From assembly GCA_022614955.1 (NCBI GenBank), contig JAKEHP010000021.1:1-36311 (forward strand): 36,311 nucleotides of DNA, read 5' to 3'. Both the position numbers and the translations under genes were made by a program. The notes under the pieces were generated by a model that was not told the DNA's origin, searched no databases, and saw only the letters and a program-made list of their open reading frames with translations. Of this stretch, positions 16,907-24,582 are shown piece after piece (positions within the stretch are counted from its first letter, which is position 1; every line of letters begins with the position of its first letter). Source of the stretch: Candidatus Methylomirabilota bacterium (GTDB lineage Bacteria > Methylomirabilota > Methylomirabilia > Methylomirabilales > JACPAU01).

Positions 16907-17395
16907 ATGATGACCTGGTTCACGCGCATCGGAATGGCTCTGCTCCTCCTGGCCACGGTTGGCATGGGCCACGCCCAGGTAGTGACCAAGAAGGCGCTCA
17001 CCCTGTCCGCGGCAAGAACAATCGCCGCCGCGGCAGAGGCCGAGGCCAAGAAGAAGAATGCCAAGGTCGTCATCGCCATCGTGGATGACGGCGGCAACCT
17101 GCTGTTGCTCGAGCGCCTGGATGACACCCAGGTGGCGAGCGTCGAGGTGGGGATCGGCAAGGCCCGGACGGCGGCGATCTTCCGGCGGCCCAGCAAGGTG
17201 TTCGAAGATCAGATCCGCGACGGGCGCATCGCGGCCCTGGCCCTTGCGGGCGCGACGCCCTTACAGGGGGGCATCCCCATCCTGTTTGAGGGAATGTTCA
17301 TCGGCGCCATCGGGGTGAGCGGGGAAACCCCCGCGCTGGACGAGGAGATCGCCAAAGCGGGAGCCGAGGCAGCGAAGTCTCTTGAGGCAAAGTAG
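16907..17395 (+). CDS. Exported HbpS/GlcG family (heme-binding-like) protein
   Basis: Exported protein of 162 residues. The signal peptide (WFTRIGMALLLLATVGMGHAQ) probably ends after HAQ or HA near residue 25. The mature part is one HbpS/GlcG (PF03928-type) domain: LTLSAARTIAAAAEAEAKKK, VVIAIVDDGGNLLLLERLDD, GIGKARTAAIFRRPS, LQGGIPILFEG and FIGAIGVSG, in the family's usual order and length. Members bind heme or sense redox state (HbpS of Streptomyces) or accompany oxidases of small acids and alcohols. Two adjacent ATGs (16907, 16910) follow GAGGGA. It is paralogous to the first domain of the next gene, so the pair looks like a tandem duplication in which one copy gained a cupin. The ligand is not readable. 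Confidence 0.85.
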   Translation: MMTWFTRIGMALLLLATVGMGHAQVVTKKALTLSAARTIAAAAEAEAKKKNAKVVIAIVDDGGNLLLLERLDDTQVASVEVGIGKARTAAIFRRPSKVFEDQIRDGRIAALALAGATPLQGGIPILFEGMFIGAIGVSGETPALDEEIAKAGAEAAKSLEAK

Positions 17396-17434
17396 CCCTG
17401 GCAGGGCAACGGTCCGCAAAAGGAGAATAGCATC

Positions 17435-18331
17435 ATGAGGTATCTCGGAAGTGTCGCGCTGGGTCTGGTTCTCTCGGCAATGGCCGCGAGCAGCCAGGCC
17501 CAGGTGATGGACAAGAAGGGACTCACCCTGGACGGGGCGAAGCAGGTCATCGCCGCGGCGGTGGCCGAGGCGAAGGCGAGGAACGCCCCGGGGGGCGTCA
17601 TCGCCGTCGTGGATGAGGGCGGCAATCTGATGGCCCTCGAGCGGCTGGACAACACCTTTGCCGCCGGGGCAAACATTTCCATCGGGAAGGCACGGACCGC
17701 GGCCCTTTTCAAGCGTCCCACCAAGGTGTTCGAAGACATTGTCAATAAGGGGCGCACCACGATGGTCGCCCTTCCGGACTTCACGCCGCTCCAGGGCGGA
17801 GTGCCGATCATCGCCGCGGAGCAGGTCATCGGTGCTGTCGGCGTGAGCGGCGCGGCCAGCGCACAGCAGGATGAAGAGCTCGCCATCGCGGGAGCCAATG
17901 CGATCACGGCCACGCCAACCGCCGGAGCCCTCATGCACCCCGGCCTCCCGGTCACCTACATCGAGAGCAAGAAGGTGGCGGAAGCGTTTTCCAAGGGTGC
18001 GGTCCTGATCGGCCAAGAAGAACGGATGATGCATGCCAGCCGCAATTACATGGTGCATGCGAGTCACCGCGATGGACCGGGGATGGCTGAAGTGCACACG
18101 CAGGATACCGACATCATCTACGTGCTGGAGGGTTCGGCCACGTTCGTCACCGGGGGCACCATGGTTGATGGAAAGACCATCGCGCCCGACGAAATCCGCG
18201 GCAAGGAGATCCGCGGCGGAGACAGCCGACGCCTCGCCAAGGGGGACGTCATCATCGTTCCCAACGGGGTCCCTCACTGGTTCCAGCAAGTCAACGCCCC
18301 GTTCAACTATTACGTGGTGAAGGTTCGATAG
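17435..18331 (+). CDS. Exported HbpS/GlcG-cupin fusion protein
   Basis: Exported 298-residue fusion. A signal peptide ending at about SQA (22) is followed by an HbpS/GlcG domain (about 27-165) with VIAVVDEGGNLMALERLDN (55-73), IGKARTAALFKRPTKVFED (83-101) and LQGGVPIIAAEQVIGAVGVSG. A linker then leads to a cupin barrel (about 195-298). In the cupin, motif 1 has His 221 and Glu 232 (EVHTQDTDIIYVLEG), with Gln where a second His is common, and motif 2 is GDVIIVPNGVPHWF with His 281. A single metal or small ligand may be held by His 221, Glu 232 and His 281. The ATG at 17435 follows AAGGAGAA. An HbpS domain beside an exported lactonase and oxidoreductase suggests a redox-related role; the cupin reaction is unknown. 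Confidence 0.85.
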   Translation: MRYLGSVALGLVLSAMAASSQAQVMDKKGLTLDGAKQVIAAAVAEAKARNAPGGVIAVVDEGGNLMALERLDNTFAAGANISIGKARTAALFKRPTKVFEDIVNKGRTTMVALPDFTPLQGGVPIIAAEQVIGAVGVSGAASAQQDEELAIAGANAITATPTAGALMHPGLPVTYIESKKVAEAFSKGAVLIGQEERMMHASRNYMVHASHRDGPGMAEVHTQDTDIIYVLEGSATFVTGGTMVDGKTIAPDEIRGKEIRGGDSRRLAKGDVIIVPNGVPHWFQQVNAPFNYYVVKVR

Positions 18332-18390
18332 AGGATGGCCTGACAGCGCTCCGACACAGACGTGCGGAATGTGATCCGCGAGGATTGCTC

Positions 18391-20034
18391 ATGCAAACTC
18401 GAAGACTGTTTGGGGTTTTCGCCATTACCACCGCGCTGACCTTCTGGCCCCTCGTCACCGCGGCGCAAGGAACGCCGGAGGCGCCCGCTGGCAAGCCGGA
18501 AGCGACGATCAATCTCGCCAGCGAGGAAGGCGTGCGGCTCGTCAAGGGCGAATGGCGGTACAGCGATACCAAGATCATCGAGGTGGATTTCCGGGGCCCG
18601 GGGCCGGACGGGCAGCCGACGGGTCCACCCGTCAAGACCTATGACTACACCCCCAAAGCGGGCGGGGCCGACTTCGATGACTCGCGCTGGGAGGTGGTCC
18701 CTCCGGGCACCCTGGAGAAGCGCCGCTCGACGGGCCGGATCTGCTTCAACTGGTACCGGATCCAGGTCACGATTCCCGAAAAAGTCGGCACCTTCGACCC
18801 GACCGGCTCCACCGTGGTCTTCGAGACCGCTCTCGACGACTACGCGGAGGTCTGGGTGGATGGCGAGCTCCCGCGGGGGCTGGGGCAGCGGGGCGGATCG
18901 GTCATCAGCGGGTGGAACGCTCCCAATCGCCTCGCCATCGGCCGCGACGTCAAGCCCGGCCAGCAGATCCAACTGGCCGTGTTCGGCATGAACGGGCCGC
19001 TCTCGAATCCGCCGACCAACTTCATCTGGATGCGCTATGCGAAGCTGGAGTTTTACAAAGGGACGCCGGGCCCGCTCGCGATGGCGCCGCACGAAGTGAA
19101 TGTGGAGGTCATCCGACGGGATCCGGCGATGGACACCATCGTCGGGCCGAACCCGAAGATCTTCAAGCTCGCCGAAGGCTTCAAGTTCACCGAGGGGCCA
19201 GTCTGGGTCCACGACGGCGGCTACCTGCTCTTCAGCGACCCGAACAGCAACATCATCTACAAGTACACGAGAGACGGGCAGCTCTCCGTGTTCCGCCAGC
19301 CGAGCGGGTACGCCGGGACCGACATTGCCGAGTATGGCCAGCCGGGCTCGAACGGGCTCACGCTGGACCGGCAGGGCAGGCTCACGATCAATGAGCACGG
19401 CAACCGCCGCGTCACCCGCCTGGAGAAGGACGGAAGCGTGACGGTGCTGGCCGATCGGTACGACGGGAAGCGACTCAACAGCCCGAACGACCTGCTCTAC
19501 CGGTCAGACGGGACGCTCTACTTCACCGATCCGCCGTTCGGGCTTCCCAAGTTCTTCGCTGACCCGAGAAAGGAATTGCCCTTCAGCGGGGTCTACTCGC
19601 TGCACAGGGGGAAGGTCCAGCTGATCAGCGCAGACTTGAACGGCCCCAATGGCATCGCCTTATCGCCTGACGAGAGGTACCTCTACGTCGGCAATTGGGA
19701 CGAGAAGAAGAAGGTCGTCATGCGCTACGAGGCGAAGGCTGACGGCAGTTTGGCGAACGGTCAGGTCTTCTTCGATATGACGAGCGCCCCGGGCGAGGAT
19801 GCGCTCGACGGGGTCAAGGTGGACCAGCAAGGCAATCTCTACGTCTCCGGGCCTGGTGGACTCTGGGTCATTTCGCCCGAAGGCAAGCACCTGGGCACGA
19901 TCATTGCCCCCAAGCACATTCATAATATGGCCTGGGGCGACGACGACGGCAAGACGCTCTACCTGACCGCGCGGACCAGTCTGTACCGGATTCGATTGAA
20001 CATCCCAGGCGTTCGTCCATCAGGGCGGCCGTGA
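18391..20034 (+). CDS. Exported beta-sandwich/SMP-30 gluconolactonase fusion
   Basis: Exported protein of 547 residues. A signal peptide (FGVFAITTALTFWPLVTAA) is followed by an N-terminal domain (about 45-225) that looks like a galactose-binding jelly roll: FDDSRWEVV, FNWYRIQVTIP, VVFETALDDYAEVWVDGE, LAIGRDVKPGQQIQLAVFGMNG. The C-terminal SMP-30 six-bladed propeller (about 245-545) keeps the expected metal ligands Glu 268 (FTEGPVW), Asn 366 (NSPNDLLY), Asn 420 (GPNGIALSP) and Asp 473 (ALDGVKVDQQGN). Such enzymes hydrolyse sugar lactones such as gluconolactone. The ATG at 18391 follows GAGGA. It shares many propeller segments with the protein at 20544-21575, so the two are paralogues. The extra domain may bind a sugar; that is inference. 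Confidence 0.85.
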   Translation: MQTRRLFGVFAITTALTFWPLVTAAQGTPEAPAGKPEATINLASEEGVRLVKGEWRYSDTKIIEVDFRGPGPDGQPTGPPVKTYDYTPKAGGADFDDSRWEVVPPGTLEKRRSTGRICFNWYRIQVTIPEKVGTFDPTGSTVVFETALDDYAEVWVDGELPRGLGQRGGSVISGWNAPNRLAIGRDVKPGQQIQLAVFGMNGPLSNPPTNFIWMRYAKLEFYKGTPGPLAMAPHEVNVEVIRRDPAMDTIVGPNPKIFKLAEGFKFTEGPVWVHDGGYLLFSDPNSNIIYKYTRDGQLSVFRQPSGYAGTDIAEYGQPGSNGLTLDRQGRLTINEHGNRRVTRLEKDGSVTVLADRYDGKRLNSPNDLLYRSDGTLYFTDPPFGLPKFFADPRKELPFSGVYSLHRGKVQLISADLNGPNGIALSPDERYLYVGNWDEKKKVVMRYEAKADGSLANGQVFFDMTSAPGEDALDGVKVDQQGNLYVSGPGGLWVISPEGKHLGTIIAPKHIHNMAWGDDDGKTLYLTARTSLYRIRLNIPGVRPSGRP

Positions 20035-20076
20035 AATCACATGTGGTCCATCCTGGTCGGGGAAGAAGCACGCCCC

Positions 20077-20490
20077 ATGAAGAACGAGAAGGTAGCAAGA
20101 TCTGAGACAGAGTGGAAACAGGTCCTGACCTCCGAGCAGTACCGCATCCTGCGGGAGAAGGGCACGGAGCGCGCCTTTACCGGCAAGTACTGGAAGCATA
20201 AGCAGGACGGCACGTACCTCTGCGCGGGATGTGGGCTGGAGTTGTTCAGTTCGGAGACAAAGTTCGACTCCGGAACCGGCTGGCCCAGTTTCTGGGATGC
20301 CATTGACCAGACCAGGATCGAGACCCGGCACGACTCGAGTTACGGCATGCACCGCGTCGAGGCGCTGTGCAGCCGCTGCGGGGGACACCTCGGGCATCTA
20401 TTCGACGACGGCCCCAAGCCCACGGGACAGCGGTATTGCATCAACTCGGCAAGCCTGAAGTTTACGAACGAAAAACCCGGCCGACAGTAG
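20077..20490 (+). CDS. msrB: Peptide-methionine (R)-S-oxide reductase MsrB
   Basis: Reduces methionine-R-sulfoxide in proteins. The 137-residue protein has the zinc-binding pairs Cys 49/Cys 52 (CAGCG) and Cys 98/Cys 101 ([12 protein letters not shown]), [11 protein letters not shown], and the nucleophile Cys 121 in [11 protein letters not shown]. The ATG at 20077 is preferred (GGGGAAGAAG upstream); an in-frame ATG at 20041 lacks a ribosome binding site and adds 12 residues that do not form a signal peptide. Unlike its neighbours it therefore appears cytoplasmic. It lies between two exported lactonase genes, in the less GC-rich part of the window. The placement fits a module exposed to oxidants such as peroxide from flavin oxidases, though this is inference. 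Confidence 0.95.
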   Translation: MKNEKVARSETEWKQVLTSEQYRILREKGTERAFTGKYWKHKQDGTYLCAGCGLELFSSETKFDSGTGWPSFWDAIDQTRIETRHDSSYGMHRVEALCSRCGGHLGHLFDDGPKPTGQRYCINSASLKFTNEKPGRQ

Positions 20491-20543
20491 GGAGTGTTGG
20501 CCCGCGCCGAGTGCTGCGCTCCCTCAACGATAGGGATGAAGGT

Positions 20544-21575
20544 ATGAGCAGATTCCTTCTCTTCCTTCAACTCGTGGTGGCGCTGGTCGCTCCTCTCCAC
20601 TTCGTTCCAGCCGCGGGGGCCCAGCAGAAGAGCCCGTCGGCCAACTTCGGGACCATCGTGCGGCTGGACCCGCGCCTGGACCGATTGGTACCACGCGACG
20701 CGGTACTGGAGAGAATTGCCGGCGGGTTCGCGTGGGTTGAAGGCCCGGCCTGGAGCCGCGCGGGCGGCTTCCTGCTCTTCTCCGACATCCCGAACAACTC
20801 TGTATTCAAGTGGCGGGAGGGGGCCGGCGTCGGCCTCTTCTTGAAACCGAGCGGCTACACCGGCACGGCCCCCTTTGTTGGGCGGGAGCCCGGCTCGAAC
20901 GGGCTGACGTTTGACGCGGCGGGGCGGCTCGTGCTCTGCGAGCACGGGGACCGGCGCATCGCCCGGCTCGAGACGGACGGGCGCAAGACCACGCTGGTGG
21001 ATCGGTACGAGGGAAGGCGGTTCAACAGCCCCAACGACCTGGTCTTCAAGTCGAACGGGGACCTCTACTTCACCGACCCCCCCTTCGGCTTGCCGAAGGC
21101 CTTCGACGACCCGGCCAAGGAACTCGACTTCAGCGGCGTCTACCGCCTGAAGCCGGACGGCCGGATGACGCTGCTCACGAAGGAGATCCGGGCGCCCAAC
21201 GGCATCGCCTTCTCCCCCTCGGAGAAGACCCTCTACGTGAGCAACGCCGACCCGGCCCGGGCTGTCTGGCTGGCCTACGACGTGAAAGACGACGGGACGC
21301 TCGGGAGCGGCCGGGTCTTCTTCGACGCGACGGCCTGGGCGAGGACAAAGCCGGGGGCGCCCGACGGGATGAAGGTGGACCGGGACGGCAACCTCTTCGC
21401 CGCGGGGCCGGGCGGCGTCCACGTCTTCACCCCGGACGGCACGCACCTCGGGAGCATCGAGATGCCGGTGCCGACCGGAAACGTCGCCTGGGGCAACGAC
21501 GGCTCCATGCTCTACATCACGGCCGATACGGCTATCTACCGGATCCGGCTTACCACGAAAGGCGCGGGGTTCTAG
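20544..21575 (+). CDS. Exported SMP-30/gluconolactonase-like protein
   Basis: Exported six-bladed propeller lactonase of 343 residues. The signal peptide (FLLFLQLVVALVAPLHFVPAAGA) is likely cut after AGA at residue 26. Expected metal ligands are Glu 66 (WVEGPAWS), Asn 164 (NSPNDLVF), Asn 219 (APNGIAFSP) and Asp 274 (APDGMKVDRDGN). YFTDPPFGLP and DFSGVYRL are shared with the fusion protein upstream. It lacks the N-terminal beta-sandwich of that protein. The ATG at 20544 has GATGAAGG upstream, a weak ribosome binding site; the longer frame upstream overlaps msrB and is discounted. It is followed by a short GC hairpin and then a GMC oxidoreductase, whose lactone or aldonate product it could process. 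Confidence 0.9.
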   Translation: MSRFLLFLQLVVALVAPLHFVPAAGAQQKSPSANFGTIVRLDPRLDRLVPRDAVLERIAGGFAWVEGPAWSRAGGFLLFSDIPNNSVFKWREGAGVGLFLKPSGYTGTAPFVGREPGSNGLTFDAAGRLVLCEHGDRRIARLETDGRKTTLVDRYEGRRFNSPNDLVFKSNGDLYFTDPPFGLPKAFDDPAKELDFSGVYRLKPDGRMTLLTKEIRAPNGIAFSPSEKTLYVSNADPARAVWLAYDVKDDGTLGSGRVFFDATAWARTKPGAPDGMKVDRDGNLFAAGPGGVHVFTPDGTHLGSIEMPVPTGNVAWGNDGSMLYITADTAIYRIRLTTKGAGF

Positions 21576-21584
21576 CGGAACGGC

Positions 21585-21601
21585 GCCCCCCGGCAGGGGG
21601 C
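21585..21601 (+). other. Short GC-rich hairpin after the second lactonase gene
   Basis: GCCCCC (21585-21590) pairs with GGGGGC (21596-21601) around a five-base loop, ten bases after the lactonase stop. There is no T-tract, so it is at most a pause or a partial terminator. Confidence 0.4.
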
Positions 21602-21643
21602 ACCGCGCGGGGTTCGCGGGAGACGGCAGACGGGAGGACCTCC

Positions 21644-23191
21644 ATGGAACAGGCCAAGCACTACGATGTCATCATCATCGGCACCGGCGCCGGGGGCGGG
21701 ACCCTGGCCTACGCCCTGGCGCCCAGCGGCAAGCGCATCCTGCTCCTGGAGCGCGGGGGCTATGTCCCGCGGGAGAAGGACAACTGGGATACGCGCGCCG
21801 TCGTGACCGAAGGGAAGTACCACATCAAGGAAGCCTGGCACGACACGACCGGCCGGGAGTTCCATGCGGGGACGCACTACTGCGTCGGCGGGAACACGAA
21901 GTTCTACGGGGCCGCCCTCCTCCGCTTGCGCGCGGAGGACTTCGGCGAGGTCAAGCACTACGGCGGGATCTCGCCAGCCTGGCCGATCCGCTACGAGGAC
22001 CTGGAGCCTTACTACACCCGGGCCGAGCACCTCTACCACGTCCACGGCCTGCGGGGGAGCGACCCGACCGAGGCGCCCGCCAGCGCGCCGTACCTGTATC
22101 CGCCGGTCAGCCACGAGCCGCGCATCCAGGCGCTCAGCGACGACCTGACCCGGGCGGGCCTCCACCCCTTCTACCTGCCCGTGGGGATCATGCTCGACGA
22201 GAAGAACCCGGTGAAGAGCCGGTGCATCCGGTGCGCCACCTGCGACGGCCACCCCTGCCTGGTGAACGCCAAAGCGGACGCCCAGGTCATCTGTGTGGAC
22301 CCGGCCCTGGAGCATCCAAACGTCACGCTCCTCACCCACGCCACCGTCACGCGCCTCGAGACCAAGCCCTCCGGCCGCGCGGTCACCGGGGTCGTGGTCG
22401 AGCGCAACGGCGCTCCCGAGACCTATTCGGCCGACATCGTGGTCGTTTCCTGCGGCGCGATCAACTCGGCGGCGCTACTGCTGCGCTCTGCGAGCGACAC
22501 GCACCCCCAGGGGCTGGCCAACAGCTCGGGCGTGGTCGGCCGCCACTACATGTGCCACCTGAACTCGGTCATGCTGGCCCTCTCGCGGTGCCCCAACCCC
22601 ACGGCCTTCCAGAAGAGCCTCGGCCTGAACGACTTCTACTTCGCCTCGAAGGAGTGGGAGTACCCGATGGGGCACATCTCGTTCGTGGGGAAGACCGACG
22701 CCAATGTGCTCGCCGCCGGGGCGCCGAAGATCGTCCCCGGATTCACGCTCGACTTCATGGCCAAGCACTCGCTAGACTTCTGGATGACGTCGGAGGATCT
22801 GCCCGACCCGGATAACCGGGTGACCCTCACCCGGGACGGCAATATCATGCTGAACTACACCCCCAACAACCTCGAGGGGCACACGCGGCTGCAGGCGACC
22901 CTCAAGAGCCTGCTCAAGCACATAGACTGCACCGAGGACCTGATCCACATGCACGCCTACATCGGCAAGCGGATCCCGCTGGCCGGCGTGGCCCACCAGA
23001 ACGGGACGATCCGCTTCGGGCGGGACCCGAAGACCTCCGCGCTCGACGTGACCTGCAAGGCGCACGACCTGGACAACCTCTATGTCGTGGATGGCAGCTT
23101 CTTCCCCTCAAGCACTGCGGTGAACCCGGCGCTCACGATCATGGCCAATGCCCTGCGCGTGGGGGACCACCTCACCGAGCGGCTGGGCTGA
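21644..23191 (+). CDS. GMC family FAD-dependent oxidoreductase with four-cysteine cluster
   Basis: Predicted to oxidise a sugar, alcohol or aldehyde, passing electrons through FAD. The 515-residue protein has the FAD fold VIIIGTGAGGGTLAYAL (9-25), LLLERGG (33-39), CVGGNTKFYGAALLR, and the C-terminal active-site region with a His (LAGVAHQNGTIRFG) and Asn (SSTAVNPALTIMANALR), the His-Asn pair of many GMC enzymes. An insert carries Cys 194, 197, 200 and 205 (CIRCATCDGHPC), a spacing that could hold an iron-sulfur cluster, as in bacterial FAD-dependent glucose dehydrogenases, or zinc. No signal peptide and no small-subunit or cytochrome partner gene are adjacent. The ATG at 21644 follows GGGAGGA. 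Its substrate is not readable; the two lactonases upstream suggest a sugar. Confidence 0.87.
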   Translation: MEQAKHYDVIIIGTGAGGGTLAYALAPSGKRILLLERGGYVPREKDNWDTRAVVTEGKYHIKEAWHDTTGREFHAGTHYCVGGNTKFYGAALLRLRAEDFGEVKHYGGISPAWPIRYEDLEPYYTRAEHLYHVHGLRGSDPTEAPASAPYLYPPVSHEPRIQALSDDLTRAGLHPFYLPVGIMLDEKNPVKSRCIRCATCDGHPCLVNAKADAQVICVDPALEHPNVTLLTHATVTRLETKPSGRAVTGVVVERNGAPETYSADIVVVSCGAINSAALLLRSASDTHPQGLANSSGVVGRHYMCHLNSVMLALSRCPNPTAFQKSLGLNDFYFASKEWEYPMGHISFVGKTDANVLAAGAPKIVPGFTLDFMAKHSLDFWMTSEDLPDPDNRVTLTRDGNIMLNYTPNNLEGHTRLQATLKSLLKHIDCTEDLIHMHAYIGKRIPLAGVAHQNGTIRFGRDPKTSALDVTCKAHDLDNLYVVDGSFFPSSTAVNPALTIMANALRVGDHLTERLG

Positions 23192-23204
23192 GGAGGAGAC
23201 CGGG

Positions 23205-24578
23205 ATGACCAAGTACGACGCGATCGTGATCGGCTCCGGCCAGGGCGGCAACCCCCTCTGCCAGGACCTCGCCGACCGGGGCCGGCGGGTGGCCCTGATC
23301 GAGAAGGAGCACCTGGGCGGCACCTGCATCAACACCGGCTGCACCCCGACGAAGACGATGGTCGCGTCGGCCCAGGTGGCCTACTACGCCCGCAACGCCG
23401 CCCGGTGGGGCGTGCGGACCGGCCCGGTGAGCGTGGACTTGCCCCGGATCGTCGCCCGCAAGGACGGGATCGTCCAGCGGTTCCGGTCCGGGAAGGAGGA
23501 GGCATTCGGCAGCCGCGAGAACCTGCACCTCTACCGCGGCCACGGACGGTTCGTCGAGCCCCACCGGCTCCAGGTCGGGGAGGAGGTTTTCGAAGGAGAG
23601 CGGATCTTCATCAATACGGGCACCCGGCCGGAGATCCCCCGCATCGAGGGGCTGGACCGGGTGGGCTACCTGACCAACGCGACCCTCATGCAGCTCACCG
23701 AGCTGCCGGAGCACCTGCTCGTCATCGGCGGCGGGTACATCGGGCTGGAGTTTGGCCAGATGTTCCGGCGGTTCGGGAGCCGCGTCACCGTCATCCACCG
23801 CGGCGAGCAGATCCTGCCCCGGGAGGACGCCGACGTCGCCGGCGAGCTGCAGAAGGCCCTCGAAGGCGAGGGGGTGCAGTTCGTCCTGAACGCCCGCACC
23901 ACCCGCGCCGAGCGGCGGGGGAAGGAGATCGCCCTGACCGTCGAGGTCGGCACCGGGTCGCAGACGCTCGGCGCATCCCACCTCCTCGTCGCCACCGGGC
24001 GGCGGCCCAACAGCGACGACCTCGGGCTCGAGCGGGCCGGGGTCGCGACCGACAAGCGGGGCTTCATCATGGTGAACAGCCGTCTGGAGACCAATGTCCC
24101 CGGCATCTGGGCGCTGGGCGACGTGAAGGGCGGCCCCGCCTTCACCCACATCTCCTACCACGACTATCAGGTCGTCTATGCCAACCTGACGAACGGAAAG
24201 GGGCTCACCATCGCCAACCGCCTCGTTCCCTACTCCGTCTTCACCGATCCCCAACTGGGCCGGGTTGGGATGACCGAGCGGGAGGCGCGCGCCGCCGGGC
24301 ATCGGCTCAAGATCGGGAAGATCCCCATGTCCTGGGTTGCCCGCGCCATCGAGCGGGACGAGACCGCCGGCCTGATGAAGCTCGTCGTGGACGCCGACAG
24401 CGACCGCGTCCTCGGCGCGGCCATCCTCTCCCTGGAGGGGGGCGAACTGATCCAGATCCTGAGCACCCTCATGCTCGCCAATGCCCCGTACACCCTTCTC
24501 CAGGGCGCCATCTACATCCATCCGACGCTCGCCGAGGGATTCTACACCCTGATGGACGAGGTCAAACCGGTGGAGTGA
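23205..24578 (+). CDS. Pyridine nucleotide-disulfide oxidoreductase, mercuric reductase/dihydrolipoamide dehydrogenase-like
   Basis: FAD- and NAD(P)H-dependent enzyme of 457 residues. It has the FAD loop AIVIGSGQGGNP (6-17), the redox-active disulfide GGTCINTGCTPTKT (Cys 41 and Cys 46), the second nucleotide fold LLVIGGGYIGLEFGQMFRR, VATGRRPN, IWALGDVKGGPAFTH and the C-terminal interface pair His 439/Glu 444 (YIHPTLAEGF). It has no N-terminal heavy-metal domain and lacks the C-terminal vicinal cysteines of true mercuric reductase, so mercury reduction is unlikely. It is not next to any lipoyl dehydrogenase-complex gene. The ATG at 23205 follows AGGAGGAG, 13 bases after the GMC gene, so the two are cotranscribed. 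It might reduce a small disulfide or quinone for this block; the substrate is unknown. Confidence 0.85.
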   Translation: MTKYDAIVIGSGQGGNPLCQDLADRGRRVALIEKEHLGGTCINTGCTPTKTMVASAQVAYYARNAARWGVRTGPVSVDLPRIVARKDGIVQRFRSGKEEAFGSRENLHLYRGHGRFVEPHRLQVGEEVFEGERIFINTGTRPEIPRIEGLDRVGYLTNATLMQLTELPEHLLVIGGGYIGLEFGQMFRRFGSRVTVIHRGEQILPREDADVAGELQKALEGEGVQFVLNARTTRAERRGKEIALTVEVGTGSQTLGASHLLVATGRRPNSDDLGLERAGVATDKRGFIMVNSRLETNVPGIWALGDVKGGPAFTHISYHDYQVVYANLTNGKGLTIANRLVPYSVFTDPQLGRVGMTEREARAAGHRLKIGKIPMSWVARAIERDETAGLMKLVVDADSDRVLGAAILSLEGGELIQILSTLMLANAPYTLLQGAIYIHPTLAEGFYTLMDEVKPVE

Positions 24579-24582
24579 CCGC

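Noticed and set aside
18364-18379. Small inverted repeat (GCGGA/TCCGC) beside the ribosome binding site of the lactonase fusion
   Set aside because: Only five base pairs with a six-base loop, expected by chance in GC-rich DNA.
23205-24578. Annotation as mercuric reductase
   Set aside because: It has no N-terminal metal-binding domain and no C-terminal vicinal Cys pair, and no mer genes are near.
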